Below, one piece after another: positions 1-5,983 of a stretch of 9,017 bases of DNA (positions are counted from its first letter, which is position 1; every line of letters begins with the position of its first letter). The notes beneath the pieces are model-generated. The model made no database searches. It saw only the letters and a list, made by a program, of their open reading frames with translations, and was not told the origin of the DNA. A program made the translations under genes and the position numbers. Source of the DNA: Streptococcaceae bacterium (GTDB taxonomy: Bacteria; Bacillota; Bacilli; Lactobacillales; Streptococcaceae); NCBI GenBank assembly GCA_031285105.1, contig JAITWV010000341.1:1-9017 (forward strand). The letters run 5' to 3'.

Positions 1-240
1 TGAAAAGTTATGGAACCGGTCCGGCTACAGCAAGGTAAACCACCCTAAGCGCAGAGCCAAGCCAGCCGAAAATTCGCAGTTTATAATTCACAAACTTCTC
101 TTTTTACAATCTAAAATCAATTACGATGTACTAAAGCGACAATCAACTAGCACAACAGATTAACTCCATTATAACGCAACAAAACAATACTTGCCTTTAG
201 AAAGATTCAACTTGTTTCAAATTTTTCTTAACTAGCGAAA
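1..240. other. Left-edge region without an assignable gene
   Basis: The first ~80 bases are clearly richer in G+C than the AT-rich stretch after them, hinting at a junction between DNA of different origin. One + strand frame is open from the left edge to a TAA at 161-163 (53 codons, Lys/Arg-rich). It could be the tail of an upstream gene, but nothing in it is recognisable. On the - strand a perfect TATAAT reads from 173 to 168, with no good -35 box and no convincing ORF behind it. I see no RNA gene, insertion-sequence end or origin that I can support. Confidence 0.4.
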
Positions 241-323
241 ATGATGAAAAACACTCATTTCTTGTTATTAAAACAAATAGCAATATCGTTGGCAGTTATC
301 ATGAAAACCTTTTGAATACTATG

Positions 324-350
324 TCTTGACAGTCTTGATAGCTTTGTTAG
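324..350 (+). repeat. Three degenerate tandem 9-bp repeats containing TTGACA
   Basis: TCTTGACAG (324-332), TCTTGATAG (333-341) and CTTTGTTAG (342-350) follow one another without gaps. The first copy holds a perfect -35 hexamer, TTGACA (326-331). They lie about 110 bases upstream of the sortase-like gene, so they may be a regulator's binding array. They also lie inside the possible decayed reading frame, where they could be coincidence. Confidence 0.35.
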
Positions 351-354
351 TTAT
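326..354 (+). promoter_or_regulatory. Weak candidate promoter for the sortase-like gene
   Basis: TTGACA at 326-331 is a consensus -35 box. At 17-base spacing the -10 position (349-354, AGTTAT) matches only three of six positions. A TATGAT box at 416-421 is a better -10 but has no good -35. The gene's promoter is therefore uncertain. Confidence 0.22.
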
Positions 355-443
355 TCATTTACGTGGAATGTTCCCTTTGGCTTTCGTTATTTTTTAAATT
401 AATCGCTTTCAGGAATATGATGATATTGTAGAAGAAAAGGAAA

Positions 444-449
444 AGGAGG
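444..449 (+). promoter_or_regulatory. Ribosome binding site deciding the start of the sortase-like gene
   Basis: AGGAGG ends nine bases before ATG 459, which is good spacing. The in-frame TTG at 450 abuts the motif directly and is too close to be the start. Confidence 0.8.
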
Positions 450-458
450 TTGAGTATC

Positions 459-1421
459 ATGCAAGAACGTAAAGGATATAAACGTGTCGTAAGTAGCTTT
501 TTCTTGTCCTGTTTGATACTTGGAACATGGACAGGATGCGCAAATGTCAAAATGAACATGGGCTTACATAAAAAGGTCAATGCTAGTGTTCATTTAGTAG
601 GTCCACAACAAACTGATGATACTTACAACTCTTATGAAGCCTTGATTGCCTTAGAAAATAAACAATCAAAAAACACAAACAATGATACCTTTACTGATTA
701 CCATAATGCAATAGTCATCGAACAAATTTCCCAAGCAAATAAACAACGTGCGGAGCAAAAAGCCAAAGAAAAAGCTTTAGAAGCAAAAATGGCGGAAGAA
801 TTAGCAATCCAACACCAAAAAGAATTAGAAGAAGCTGCAAGGCAAGCGGCCTACTCTAAAGCGCAATCCGCTAAAGCTGCCCAAGAACAAGCCGAACAAG
901 CACAAATTCAACAAGAAGCCAATCAAGCACAAGAAGAAGCCAATCAAGCGGCTCAAGAACAACAAACACAACAACAAGCACAAGTCGCACAACAAAATAC
1001 CTATGCTCCAGACACTATTTACCTAAATGGCAATGCAATCCCTTATGTGAATGCAGGTCAAGGAAGTGGGCAAGCAATCATTGATGCCAACCCCAATGGA
1101 ACCGCTGCTACATGGGGAGGGGCTAGTGTTCAATCAGGAAGTGATGGCTTAAATACGCATTTTATCGGTCACAATTATGGTGCCTTTACTTGTTTATTAG
1201 GCGCAAACATAGGGGACGTCATTACGATCACTGATGGTGCGAGCAATCCGACCAGTTATGTGGTCAATGACATTCGTAAATCTGATAACGATGGGTATGA
1301 ACTTGGGACAGGTGCGGATTTAATGGGCATGGTTGCAGGTGTTGGTGGTGGAGAACGCGTCACTTTACAAACTTGCTTTGATGATTTTTCCCTTTTGTTT
1401 GTTTTTGCGAACGCAGGATAG
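459..1421 (+). CDS. Exported sortase-family protein with coiled-coil stalk
   Basis: 320 residues from ATG 459. A basic N-terminus and hydrophobic segment (~9-26) end in WTGC, so Cys27 could be lipidated; Trp at -3 makes this a poor lipobox, and the segment may instead be cleaved by signal peptidase I or stay as an anchor. Residues ~85-185 are Ala/Gln/Glu/Lys-rich and predicted to form a coiled coil. The C-terminal ~130 residues are a sortase barrel: THFIGHN holds the catalytic His (H238) and LQTC the nucleophile (C306). Known sortases carry an Arg a few residues past the Cys on the next strand, but only FDDFSLLFVFANAG follows here, with no Arg. The protein may therefore use another residue or have altered activity. 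It sits in its own unit, closed by a terminator, ahead of the pilus operon. Its substrate is unknown; wall anchoring of the nearby LPxTG proteins is one possibility. Confidence 0.8.
   Translation: MQERKGYKRVVSSFFLSCLILGTWTGCANVKMNMGLHKKVNASVHLVGPQQTDDTYNSYEALIALENKQSKNTNNDTFTDYHNAIVIEQISQANKQRAEQKAKEKALEAKMAEELAIQHQKELEEAARQAAYSKAQSAKAAQEQAEQAQIQQEANQAQEEANQAAQEQQTQQQAQVAQQNTYAPDTIYLNGNAIPYVNAGQGSGQAIIDANPNGTAATWGGASVQSGSDGLNTHFIGHNYGAFTCLLGANIGDVITITDGASNPTSYVVNDIRKSDNDGYELGTGADLMGMVAGVGGGERVTLQTCFDDFSLLFVFANAG
915..949 (+). repeat. In-frame 21-base periodic repeat in the coiled-coil region
   Basis: The 14-mer GAAGCCAATCAAGC occurs at 915-928 and again at 936-949, exactly 21 bases (seven codons) apart. 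It encodes EANQA twice. The seven-residue period matches a coiled-coil heptad and suggests the stalk grew by duplication; it could vary in length between strains. Confidence 0.7.
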
Positions 1422-1441
1422 CTAAATAGCTAATATTATTC

Positions 1442-1470
1442 GACTCTCATTTATTTTGAGGGTCTTTTTT
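1442..1470 (+). terminator. Intrinsic terminator after the sortase-like gene
   Basis: GACTCTCA (1442-1449) pairs with TGAGGGTC (1457-1464), giving 8 bp with one G-U pair and a 7-base loop. Six T follow at once, with a further T-run after 1474. It lies 21 bases after the stop codon and separates this gene from the pilus operon. Confidence 0.85.
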
Positions 1471-1540
1471 CTATTTTTTTTAAAATATTTTGTGTATTGT
1501 GCAAAAGTTTTGTTAAAAATGTTTAAATGATAAGTTATGA

Positions 1541-1577
1541 ATTAGAATGAAATAAGTTATAAAGGAGTCGTTCTAAT
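1541..1577 (+). promoter_or_regulatory. Inverted repeat over a possible -10 box, upstream of the pilus operon
   Basis: ATTAGAATGA (1541-1550) is matched in inverted orientation by TCGTTCTAAT (1568-1577), ten positions with one G-U. A second arm, GATAA (1529-1533) with TTATC (1580-1584), extends it across an internal loop. The left arm holds TAGAAT (1543-1548), a five-of-six -10 match, but there is no good -35 at standard spacing. As DNA it could be an operator over the promoter. As RNA it would be a leader hairpin with AAAGGAG in its loop (1561-1567), although no start codon suits that motif. The AT-rich stretch 1471-1540 between the terminator and this repeat presumably holds the operon promoter, but no clear hexamer pair is visible. 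Confidence 0.35.
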
Positions 1578-1601
1578 CATTATCGTCGTTTTTTTATAAA
1601 T

Positions 1602-1608
1602 GGAGGTG
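1602..1608 (+). promoter_or_regulatory. Ribosome binding site that points to a TTG start
   Basis: GGAGGTG ends six bases before TTG 1615. The upstream in-frame ATG at 1600 overlaps the motif itself and has no ribosome site at proper distance, so TTG is the likely start of the pilus sortase. Confidence 0.75.
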
Positions 1609-1614
1609 AGGCTA

Positions 1615-2883
1615 TTGTCTAGGAAAGAAAAGCGGAAAATGGATAAAACTGCAATGTCAAAAGTAAAGCATCAATTACTCTTCAAAATCTTTCTTGTTTT
1701 TGCTTTTCTATTTTTCTTTGGAATTGCCGTTTACCCCATAGTTATTGACTCACTAAATGAGCAGCTAGATACCTTAATCATGAAAGAACATCAAAAAAGG
1801 GCAAATCGTGAATATCAAGAATTGCTCAAGGCTGACCATGAACGAGAAACTCTAGCGCAACGTCAAAAAGAATATGCGCTGAAAGATCCATTCTCGCAAG
1901 AAAGTTTAAATGAAGTGGCGCGTAAGGTGCAAAGTGTTGATTTTTATACCAAACATACTATTGGCATCATCTATGCACCAAGTATCGGAGTGAGTTTACC
2001 GATATTTGATTCAATTAAAGAAGAGTTCTTAACCAAAGGAGCGTCCTGGATGCTGTTTACTGATTACCCGACAGGTGGGAAAAGTCGACATTCAGTCATC
2101 ACCACCCACACTGGTTTACCCTCAGCAACCTTGTTTTCACATTTAGATAATATGAAAGAAGGAGATGTGTTTATTGTTGATTTAGGGCAAAAAAATTATC
2201 TTGCCTATGAAGTCTTTCGTATTCGTGTTGTGGAACCACATGACTTATCACCCATTCAAATGGAAGAAGGCGAAGATTTGATGTCGCTTTTGACTTGTAC
2301 GCCTTATATGGTCAATACACATCGGTTGATTGTGACCGGAAAACGAACGCCTTTTACCCCAACCATGCAAACGCAAATTGAAAAGGTCATTGCCAATAAA
2401 TCCTGGAGACGTTGGTTAATCTGGTCAGGTGTGGCATTCGTTGTTTTACTGGCAATCAGTTATCTGGTTTATCTCATTCGTCGCTTTCTTATTCGTAAAA
2501 AGAAATATGACTTATGCTTAAAAGTTTTAGATGAACAAGGACATTTCCCATTAGACGAGGTGGTGTTTGGTTTATTTGATAAAGCAGGAACAGCAAAAAT
2601 TACCAGAAGAGGTGAACATATTTTAGCTGTACCTGATGAATACGGTCAAATTGTCATCAAAAATCTACCCGGGTATAAATACTCACTCAGACCACTGCAA
2701 TTACCCCAAACGCACTATACCTTACCAGAGTTGCGAGTGTATGTAAAAAAGAAAAACAATGCCCATTTTCACATTTATCCTAAAAAACGATGGTGGAAGA
2801 AAATTGCTTTTATCCAAAATGTCAATAAATTTACCCATATCTATCTCGCACGTAAAACGCAAAAAAGGCAGGTGAGAAAATGA
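1615..2883 (+). CDS. Class C (pilus) sortase with C-terminal CnaB-like extension
   Basis: Membrane transpeptidase expected to cut pilin LPxTG signals and join the threonine to a lysine of the next pilin. From the TTG start it has 422 residues; class C sortases are usually nearer 250-300. Order: basic N-terminus; membrane segment (~18-44); charged helix; DPF lid motif (D91-P92-F93), a class C hallmark; catalytic barrel with H165 in THTGLP, C228 in LLTC and R237 in THRLIV; second membrane segment (~268-290); and a ~130-residue tail. The GLPSATLF context after the His is typical of class C, although the usual Gly before the His is Thr. The tail reads VVFGLFDKAG ... DEYGQIVIKNLPGYKYSLRP, the strand pattern of CnaB/SpaA (prealbumin-like) domains, yet by topology it should be cytoplasmic. 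It overlaps the next gene by ATGA, making it the first gene of the pilus operon. Confidence 0.9.
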   Translation: MSRKEKRKMDKTAMSKVKHQLLFKIFLVFAFLFFFGIAVYPIVIDSLNEQLDTLIMKEHQKRANREYQELLKADHERETLAQRQKEYALKDPFSQESLNEVARKVQSVDFYTKHTIGIIYAPSIGVSLPIFDSIKEEFLTKGASWMLFTDYPTGGKSRHSVITTHTGLPSATLFSHLDNMKEGDVFIVDLGQKNYLAYEVFRIRVVEPHDLSPIQMEEGEDLMSLLTCTPYMVNTHRLIVTGKRTPFTPTMQTQIEKVIANKSWRRWLIWSGVAFVVLLAISYLVYLIRRFLIRKKKYDLCLKVLDEQGHFPLDEVVFGLFDKAGTAKITRRGEHILAVPDEYGQIVIKNLPGYKYSLRPLQLPQTHYTLPELRVYVKKKNNAHFHIYPKKRWWKKIAFIQNVNKFTHIYLARKTQKRQVRK

Positions 2884-3599
2884 AATTATTAGGAAATAAA
2901 CATCGAATTTTATTTTTAATCCTTGGTTTTCTTTTATTATATGGAACCAATCTGGTTGAGGCGGCGACATTTGAAGTACAGGTTAATCTTTTAACCCAAG
3001 ATGACGGTGCTGTAAGCAATATGCCGATGAAAATTTACAACATTGATAACTCATTAAGTAAGTTTCCGGCAAAACCAAATGAAACGCCACATGATTATTA
3101 TACAAGATATGCCCAAGCAGTTGAAAATGGAGAAGTTAATGAAGCACTTTGGGCAGATGTAGCTCCTAGTATGTCGTCAAATGCCAAAGGAGAAATCACC
3201 TTTACCTTGCCAGATACGAGTGGACTTTATATCCTTGTCCAAGCAGGAAACACTGTTGAATATGAAGTACATCCATCCATTTTTCAATTACCAACTTATG
3301 ACATAAATACAGGACAAATGAACTCAGTTACCGTAATTGATCCTAAAGTTACTCATAATCTCCAACCACCTGCATCTACTACGACACAATCGAGTGTAAC
3401 AAGGGTAAGTCCGCCAAGAACTAGAGCGCCTTTACCACGAGCAGGCGAGAGAATTGCTATTTGGTTGATGGTTATTGGTTTTATGATTATAGGAGGTGTT
3501 TTTGCTTTTCAGTACCAAAGAAAAAAACGAAAGTTTATTGAAATTGATAAAGAGTTTAAGAAAAGTAAATTTGGACGAAAGGGGAAAGAAAATGAATAA
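2880..3599 (+). CDS. Small LPxTG-type pilin-like surface protein (LPRAG motif), putative base or minor subunit
   Basis: 239 residues. A signal peptide (hydrophobic 10-26, cleavage near VEA-A, 26-29) precedes a ~130-residue domain opening with strands FEVQVNLLTQ and PMKIYNI and containing GEITFTLPDTSGLYIL, which fits a compact pilin/Cna-type beta domain. A Pro/Thr/Ser linker (~160-184) leads to LPRAG (185-189), a hydrophobic span and a basic tail. LPRAG has Ala where LPxTG has Thr, so it is a variant sorting motif. The tail after the membrane span is ~28 residues and strongly charged, longer than the usual handful. No YPK motif or E-box is clear. The start overlaps the sortase stop (ATGA) and the end overlaps the next pilin by 8 bases, implying coupled translation. 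Small size and operon position suggest a base/anchor or minor pilin; this is inference. Confidence 0.78.
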   Translation: MKLLGNKHRILFLILGFLLLYGTNLVEAATFEVQVNLLTQDDGAVSNMPMKIYNIDNSLSKFPAKPNETPHDYYTRYAQAVENGEVNEALWADVAPSMSSNAKGEITFTLPDTSGLYILVQAGNTVEYEVHPSIFQLPTYDINTGQMNSVTVIDPKVTHNLQPPASTTTQSSVTRVSPPRTRAPLPRAGERIAIWLMVIGFMIIGGVFAFQYQRKKRKFIEIDKEFKKSKFGRKGKENE

Positions 3600-5796
3600 A
3601 CACAAAATTTGGAAATTATTGCTTGCAGTTATTTTAGTTCTACCATTAACACTTGGTCTGCTCCAAATACGAACGCAAGCAGCAGGTGAGATTACGTTGA
3701 CTATTCATAAGGTTGACCAATCAGGACATCTAGATGAAGTTGGCAGTGGGATACAAAATTCAGGAGGCACGGCTGTAGCAGGTGGTACTTTAGCCTCACT
3801 ACCAACAATTGAAGGAGTGAAATTTACACTTTTTAATCTTACACAAGAATACTATAACTTGACCCAAACGATTAACGGAGCAACTTCAACTTATTATACT
3901 CCGCAAGAAGCTTATACCTTTTTAGCTAATAAATACCGCCTAACACTTCCAGTAGCTTATGCAGGAGCAGGGATTTTAGGGGCTGGTTATGTTGGAACAC
4001 CAGCTGTGTCTTTAGCAACGGATGTAAATGGTCAAACAGTATTTGGTGCAGTGGATGCAAAAACATCGGTTAATATTCAACCATCAGGCACATCATCCAT
4101 TAACTCCATTTATCTAGTGGCAGAAACAGATGTAACAAATGCTAAAAAAGCAGGTGTTGCAGTAAGTATTATGACGAAATCGCATACGCTTTTAGCTTTA
4201 CCAGTTTATGCGATGGATGAGGTAACAGGAGATTATATCAAAGATCCTTCGATAGACTCAACTGCCACACCGTTAACGAATATTCATCTGTATCCAAAAA
4301 ATGAAGTGCAAGATATTCATAAGACTGTTTCAAATGTTTATTATGTTGATCAAACTACGGGGGTGTTAACCTCTTATGGCTATAACACAGCTAGTTCACC
4401 TAAGACGTATCCAGTAACAGTTGGCGATGTAATTAAATACACAAAGACAATTGTTTTATCAAGTGAAGTTGAGACGTATGGAATTGATGTCTTTGATTTG
4501 GTACCAGATGGTATGCTTTATCTAGGAACGGAGTCAATTGCGGTGAAACAAACGAGTGGTACGACTTGGTATGCGTTAAATAAATCACCAGTTACTATGC
4601 TTTCACAGTTACAAGTTGGCGCTCCGGTTTCAACTTTAGTAAATCAAGCAAATACAGCAAATGCGTTAAGTGATATTACCTTGGGAACGTATCAAGGACT
4701 AGCAGTTGCTCCATTCTTTACCTTTAGCTCATTGGTTGCTACTCCTGTGATGAGTACAGATGTTCGTTATCATTTAGATGGGTCATTATTTACACCAAGT
4801 GATGATGGAGCAACGTTAGAGATTGTTTTATATATGCAGTTTGTCCCAAGAACCGATGAGTCGAACTTAGACAATCCAGTTTACAACAAAGTAGCTGTGG
4901 CAAGTTATCCATTAACAGACACACCACCTGAAGTACCAACACCAGATGGAGTTGTTCCAGGCGGTTGTCGTTTTGAAAAAGTAGACTCACTCAATGGTAG
5001 TGGTCTTGGTGGAGCTGAGTTTTATGTGTTTTATGGTGATCCAAGTATTAAAGCTACCCCACTAAACGACCTTAATGGAGATGGCTACCCTGATGTTTGG
5101 AAAAAAATTGCCTTTGATCAAAGAAGTAAGTCAGACTTAGCAACAATTACAGACTTAGACGGTAACCAATTCTTATATGATGTCATTAACCAAAAGAATG
5201 GTAGTGTTTGGTTGGCTAATAATACCAATGGAGTTTCTGGTGTGAAACTAGGCAGTGTTCAACAAACCACACCACCAATAATAGCAACGGATGGCGCAAT
5301 AACAACACCAGACTCAGGTATCTTTGTGGTTTATGGTTTAGGCTCATCGACAACGTTTACTGGGAATAATCAATATTTCCTAGTTGAAAAAACAGCACCA
5401 ACAGGCTATATATTGGATAGTTCACCACAACCATTCATTGTAAAAACCGAAGCAGTAGACAATATGCAATATGGAACGTTAGATAATGCCAATGTGGACT
5501 TTGCACTTAACCCTCAAGGAGAAAGTAGTTATATTGTCACAACAGCAAGATCTAATGACGGGACTGCACCTTTATATACGGACAGTACAGTCAAACCAGT
5601 ATTTTCTACTACCCCACCGACATTACGTGATGATTCGTATATTGCGGTGAAAAATATTGCAGCCGGACAATTACCTCTAACCGGTGCCAAAGGAATTTGG
5701 TTAATGATTCTTTTTGGACTAGTAGGAATGTTAGGCGTATTCTTCTTATGGAAACGCAGTAAAGACAAAGAAAATACACCAAATAATGTAGAGTAA
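3592..5796 (+). CDS. Major-pilin-like LPxTG protein (first shaft-type pilin)
   Basis: 734 residues from ATG 3592, chosen because a signal peptide follows directly (cleavage near TQA-AG, 28-32) and AGGGG stands seven bases upstream. The N-terminal domain runs to HLYPKN, the pilin motif, with K236 as expected acceptor for sortase C. The middle domain holds VGDVIKYTKTIVL and IDVFDLVPDGM, typical of isopeptide-forming pilin domains. The last domain is CnaB/SpaA-like: K463 (RFEKVD), E599 in the E-box FLVEKTAPTGY, and N688 just before the sorting signal, a probable Lys-Asn isopeptide pair with catalytic Glu. It contains a Ca-binding-like loop DLNGDGYPD (493-501). LPLTG (694-698), a hydrophobic span and a basic tail end the protein. 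The only Cys, C459, is just before the CnaB lysine. The next intact gene is a larger paralogue. Confidence 0.9.
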   Translation: MNKHKIWKLLLAVILVLPLTLGLLQIRTQAAGEITLTIHKVDQSGHLDEVGSGIQNSGGTAVAGGTLASLPTIEGVKFTLFNLTQEYYNLTQTINGATSTYYTPQEAYTFLANKYRLTLPVAYAGAGILGAGYVGTPAVSLATDVNGQTVFGAVDAKTSVNIQPSGTSSINSIYLVAETDVTNAKKAGVAVSIMTKSHTLLALPVYAMDEVTGDYIKDPSIDSTATPLTNIHLYPKNEVQDIHKTVSNVYYVDQTTGVLTSYGYNTASSPKTYPVTVGDVIKYTKTIVLSSEVETYGIDVFDLVPDGMLYLGTESIAVKQTSGTTWYALNKSPVTMLSQLQVGAPVSTLVNQANTANALSDITLGTYQGLAVAPFFTFSSLVATPVMSTDVRYHLDGSLFTPSDDGATLEIVLYMQFVPRTDESNLDNPVYNKVAVASYPLTDTPPEVPTPDGVVPGGCRFEKVDSLNGSGLGGAEFYVFYGDPSIKATPLNDLNGDGYPDVWKKIAFDQRSKSDLATITDLDGNQFLYDVINQKNGSVWLANNTNGVSGVKLGSVQQTTPPIIATDGAITTPDSGIFVVYGLGSSTTFTGNNQYFLVEKTAPTGYILDSSPQPFIVKTEAVDNMQYGTLDNANVDFALNPQGESSYIVTTARSNDGTAPLYTDSTVKPVFSTTPPTLRDDSYIAVKNIAAGQLPLTGAKGIWLMILFGLVGMLGVFFLWKRSKDKENTPNNVE

Positions 5797-5801
5797 CACT
5801 A

Positions 5802-5830
5802 TTTCCAGTGTCAATTTTCGGCACTGGAAA
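5802..5830 (+). other. Strong hairpin just after the first shaft-type pilin gene
   Basis: TTTCCAGTGTC (5802-5812) pairs with CGGCACTGGAAA-type sequence (5820-5830), 11 bp with one G-U pair and a 7-base loop, starting six bases after the stop codon. No T-run follows, so it is not a standard intrinsic terminator. It may protect the 3' end of the pilin message after processing or act as a weak attenuator. Confidence 0.65.
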
Positions 5831-5841
5831 ATACATACACC

Positions 5842-5953
5842 TAAGGATGGTGAAACGAGCGTTTAGCCTTAAGTAAATTTCTCAAAGATGGGGTTCTTTG
5901 CTTGCAAAGGTTCCTAGCTTTGAAAATTTAACTTAAGGTTGCTCGATTGAACC
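5842..5953 (+). ncRNA. Long imperfect hairpin in the pilin-pilin spacer, possible cis-regulatory RNA
   Basis: Nested complementary arms run inward: GGT/ACC (5849-5851, 5951-5953), CGAGC/GCTCG (5856-5860, 5941-5945), CCTTAAGT/ACTTAAGG (5867-5874, 5931-5938), AAATTT/AAATTT (5875-5880, 5924-5929), TCAAAG/CTTTGA (5882-5887, 5918-5923) and CTTTG/CAAAG with a CTTG loop (5896-5900, 5905-5909). A competing local hairpin, GGTGAAAC/GTTTAGCC (5849-5856, 5861-5868), leaves GAGC in its loop, still complementary to GCTC 5941-5944, so a pseudoknot or switch is possible. The element ends 16 bases before the next gene's ribosome site. I do not recognise a known riboswitch class. A small mobile inverted-repeat element is an alternative reading. 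Confidence 0.55.
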
Positions 5954-5983
5954 TCGACTAGATTATTTAAGGAGGATCGTATA

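Larger units (their letters stand above)
241..472 (+). pseudogene. Possible decayed small membrane-protein gene
   Basis: Frame 1 from ATG 241 reads a hydrophobic 24-codon peptide (MMKNTHFLLLKQIAISLAV...) that stops at TGA 313-315. Frame 2 continues from about 308 with a second hydrophobic stretch (YYVLTVLIALLVIHLRGMF...), meets TAA at 395-397, and then reads a charged tail (INRFQEYDDIVEEKEKEVE) to TAA 470-472. That end would overlap the start of the downstream sortase-like gene, as translationally coupled genes often do. Joined, the pieces make a plausible ~76-residue protein: two membrane segments and an acidic coiled tail. This needs one frameshift near 305-313 (A4-CC-T4 tract) and one nonsense change; reading TAA 395 as TTA would restore it. 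No Shine-Dalgarno site precedes ATG 241. The family is not recognised, and chance hydrophobic reading of AT-rich DNA is the alternative. Confidence 0.3.

Noticed and set aside
9..92. Small - strand ORF starting with GTG near 92 (27 codons)
   Set aside because: Short, no recognisable family, and only a poor ribosome site.
2..163. Open frame from the left edge, 53 codons
   Set aside because: Lys/Arg-rich with no recognisable pattern; could be a gene tail but cannot be told from chance.
168..173. Perfect - strand TATAAT box
   Set aside because: No -35 at 16-18 bases and no supported gene on that strand.
450..458. TTG 450 as start of the sortase-like gene
   Set aside because: It touches the AGGAGG motif with no spacing; ATG 459 has nine bases.
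1419..1433. Direct repeat TAGCTAA after the sortase-like gene
   Set aside because: Short, AT-rich, and adequately explained by stop-codon sequence next to the terminator.
1600..1614. ATG 1600 as start of the pilus sortase
   Set aside because: It lies on top of the GGAGGTG ribosome site and has none of its own; TTG 1615 is spaced correctly.
3496..3591. Longer first pilin starting at ATG 3496
   Set aside because: It would put 32 charged residues ahead of an evident signal peptide; ATG 3592 has a ribosome site and gives a normal secreted protein.
5802..5830. Hairpin after the first pilin as an intrinsic terminator
   Set aside because: No T-run follows the stem, so full termination is unlikely; kept as an RNA structure only.
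5529..5836. - strand ORFs within and past the first pilin, as well as others at 359-580, 2722-3019, 4790-4990, 6001-6258, 8301-8766
   Set aside because: All are antisense to well-supported genes, lack signal or domain features, and reflect the codon pattern of the + strand.
5939..5967. Promoter inside the pilin-pilin spacer (TTGCTC with GATTAT)
   Set aside because: Three and four of six matches are too weak to call.
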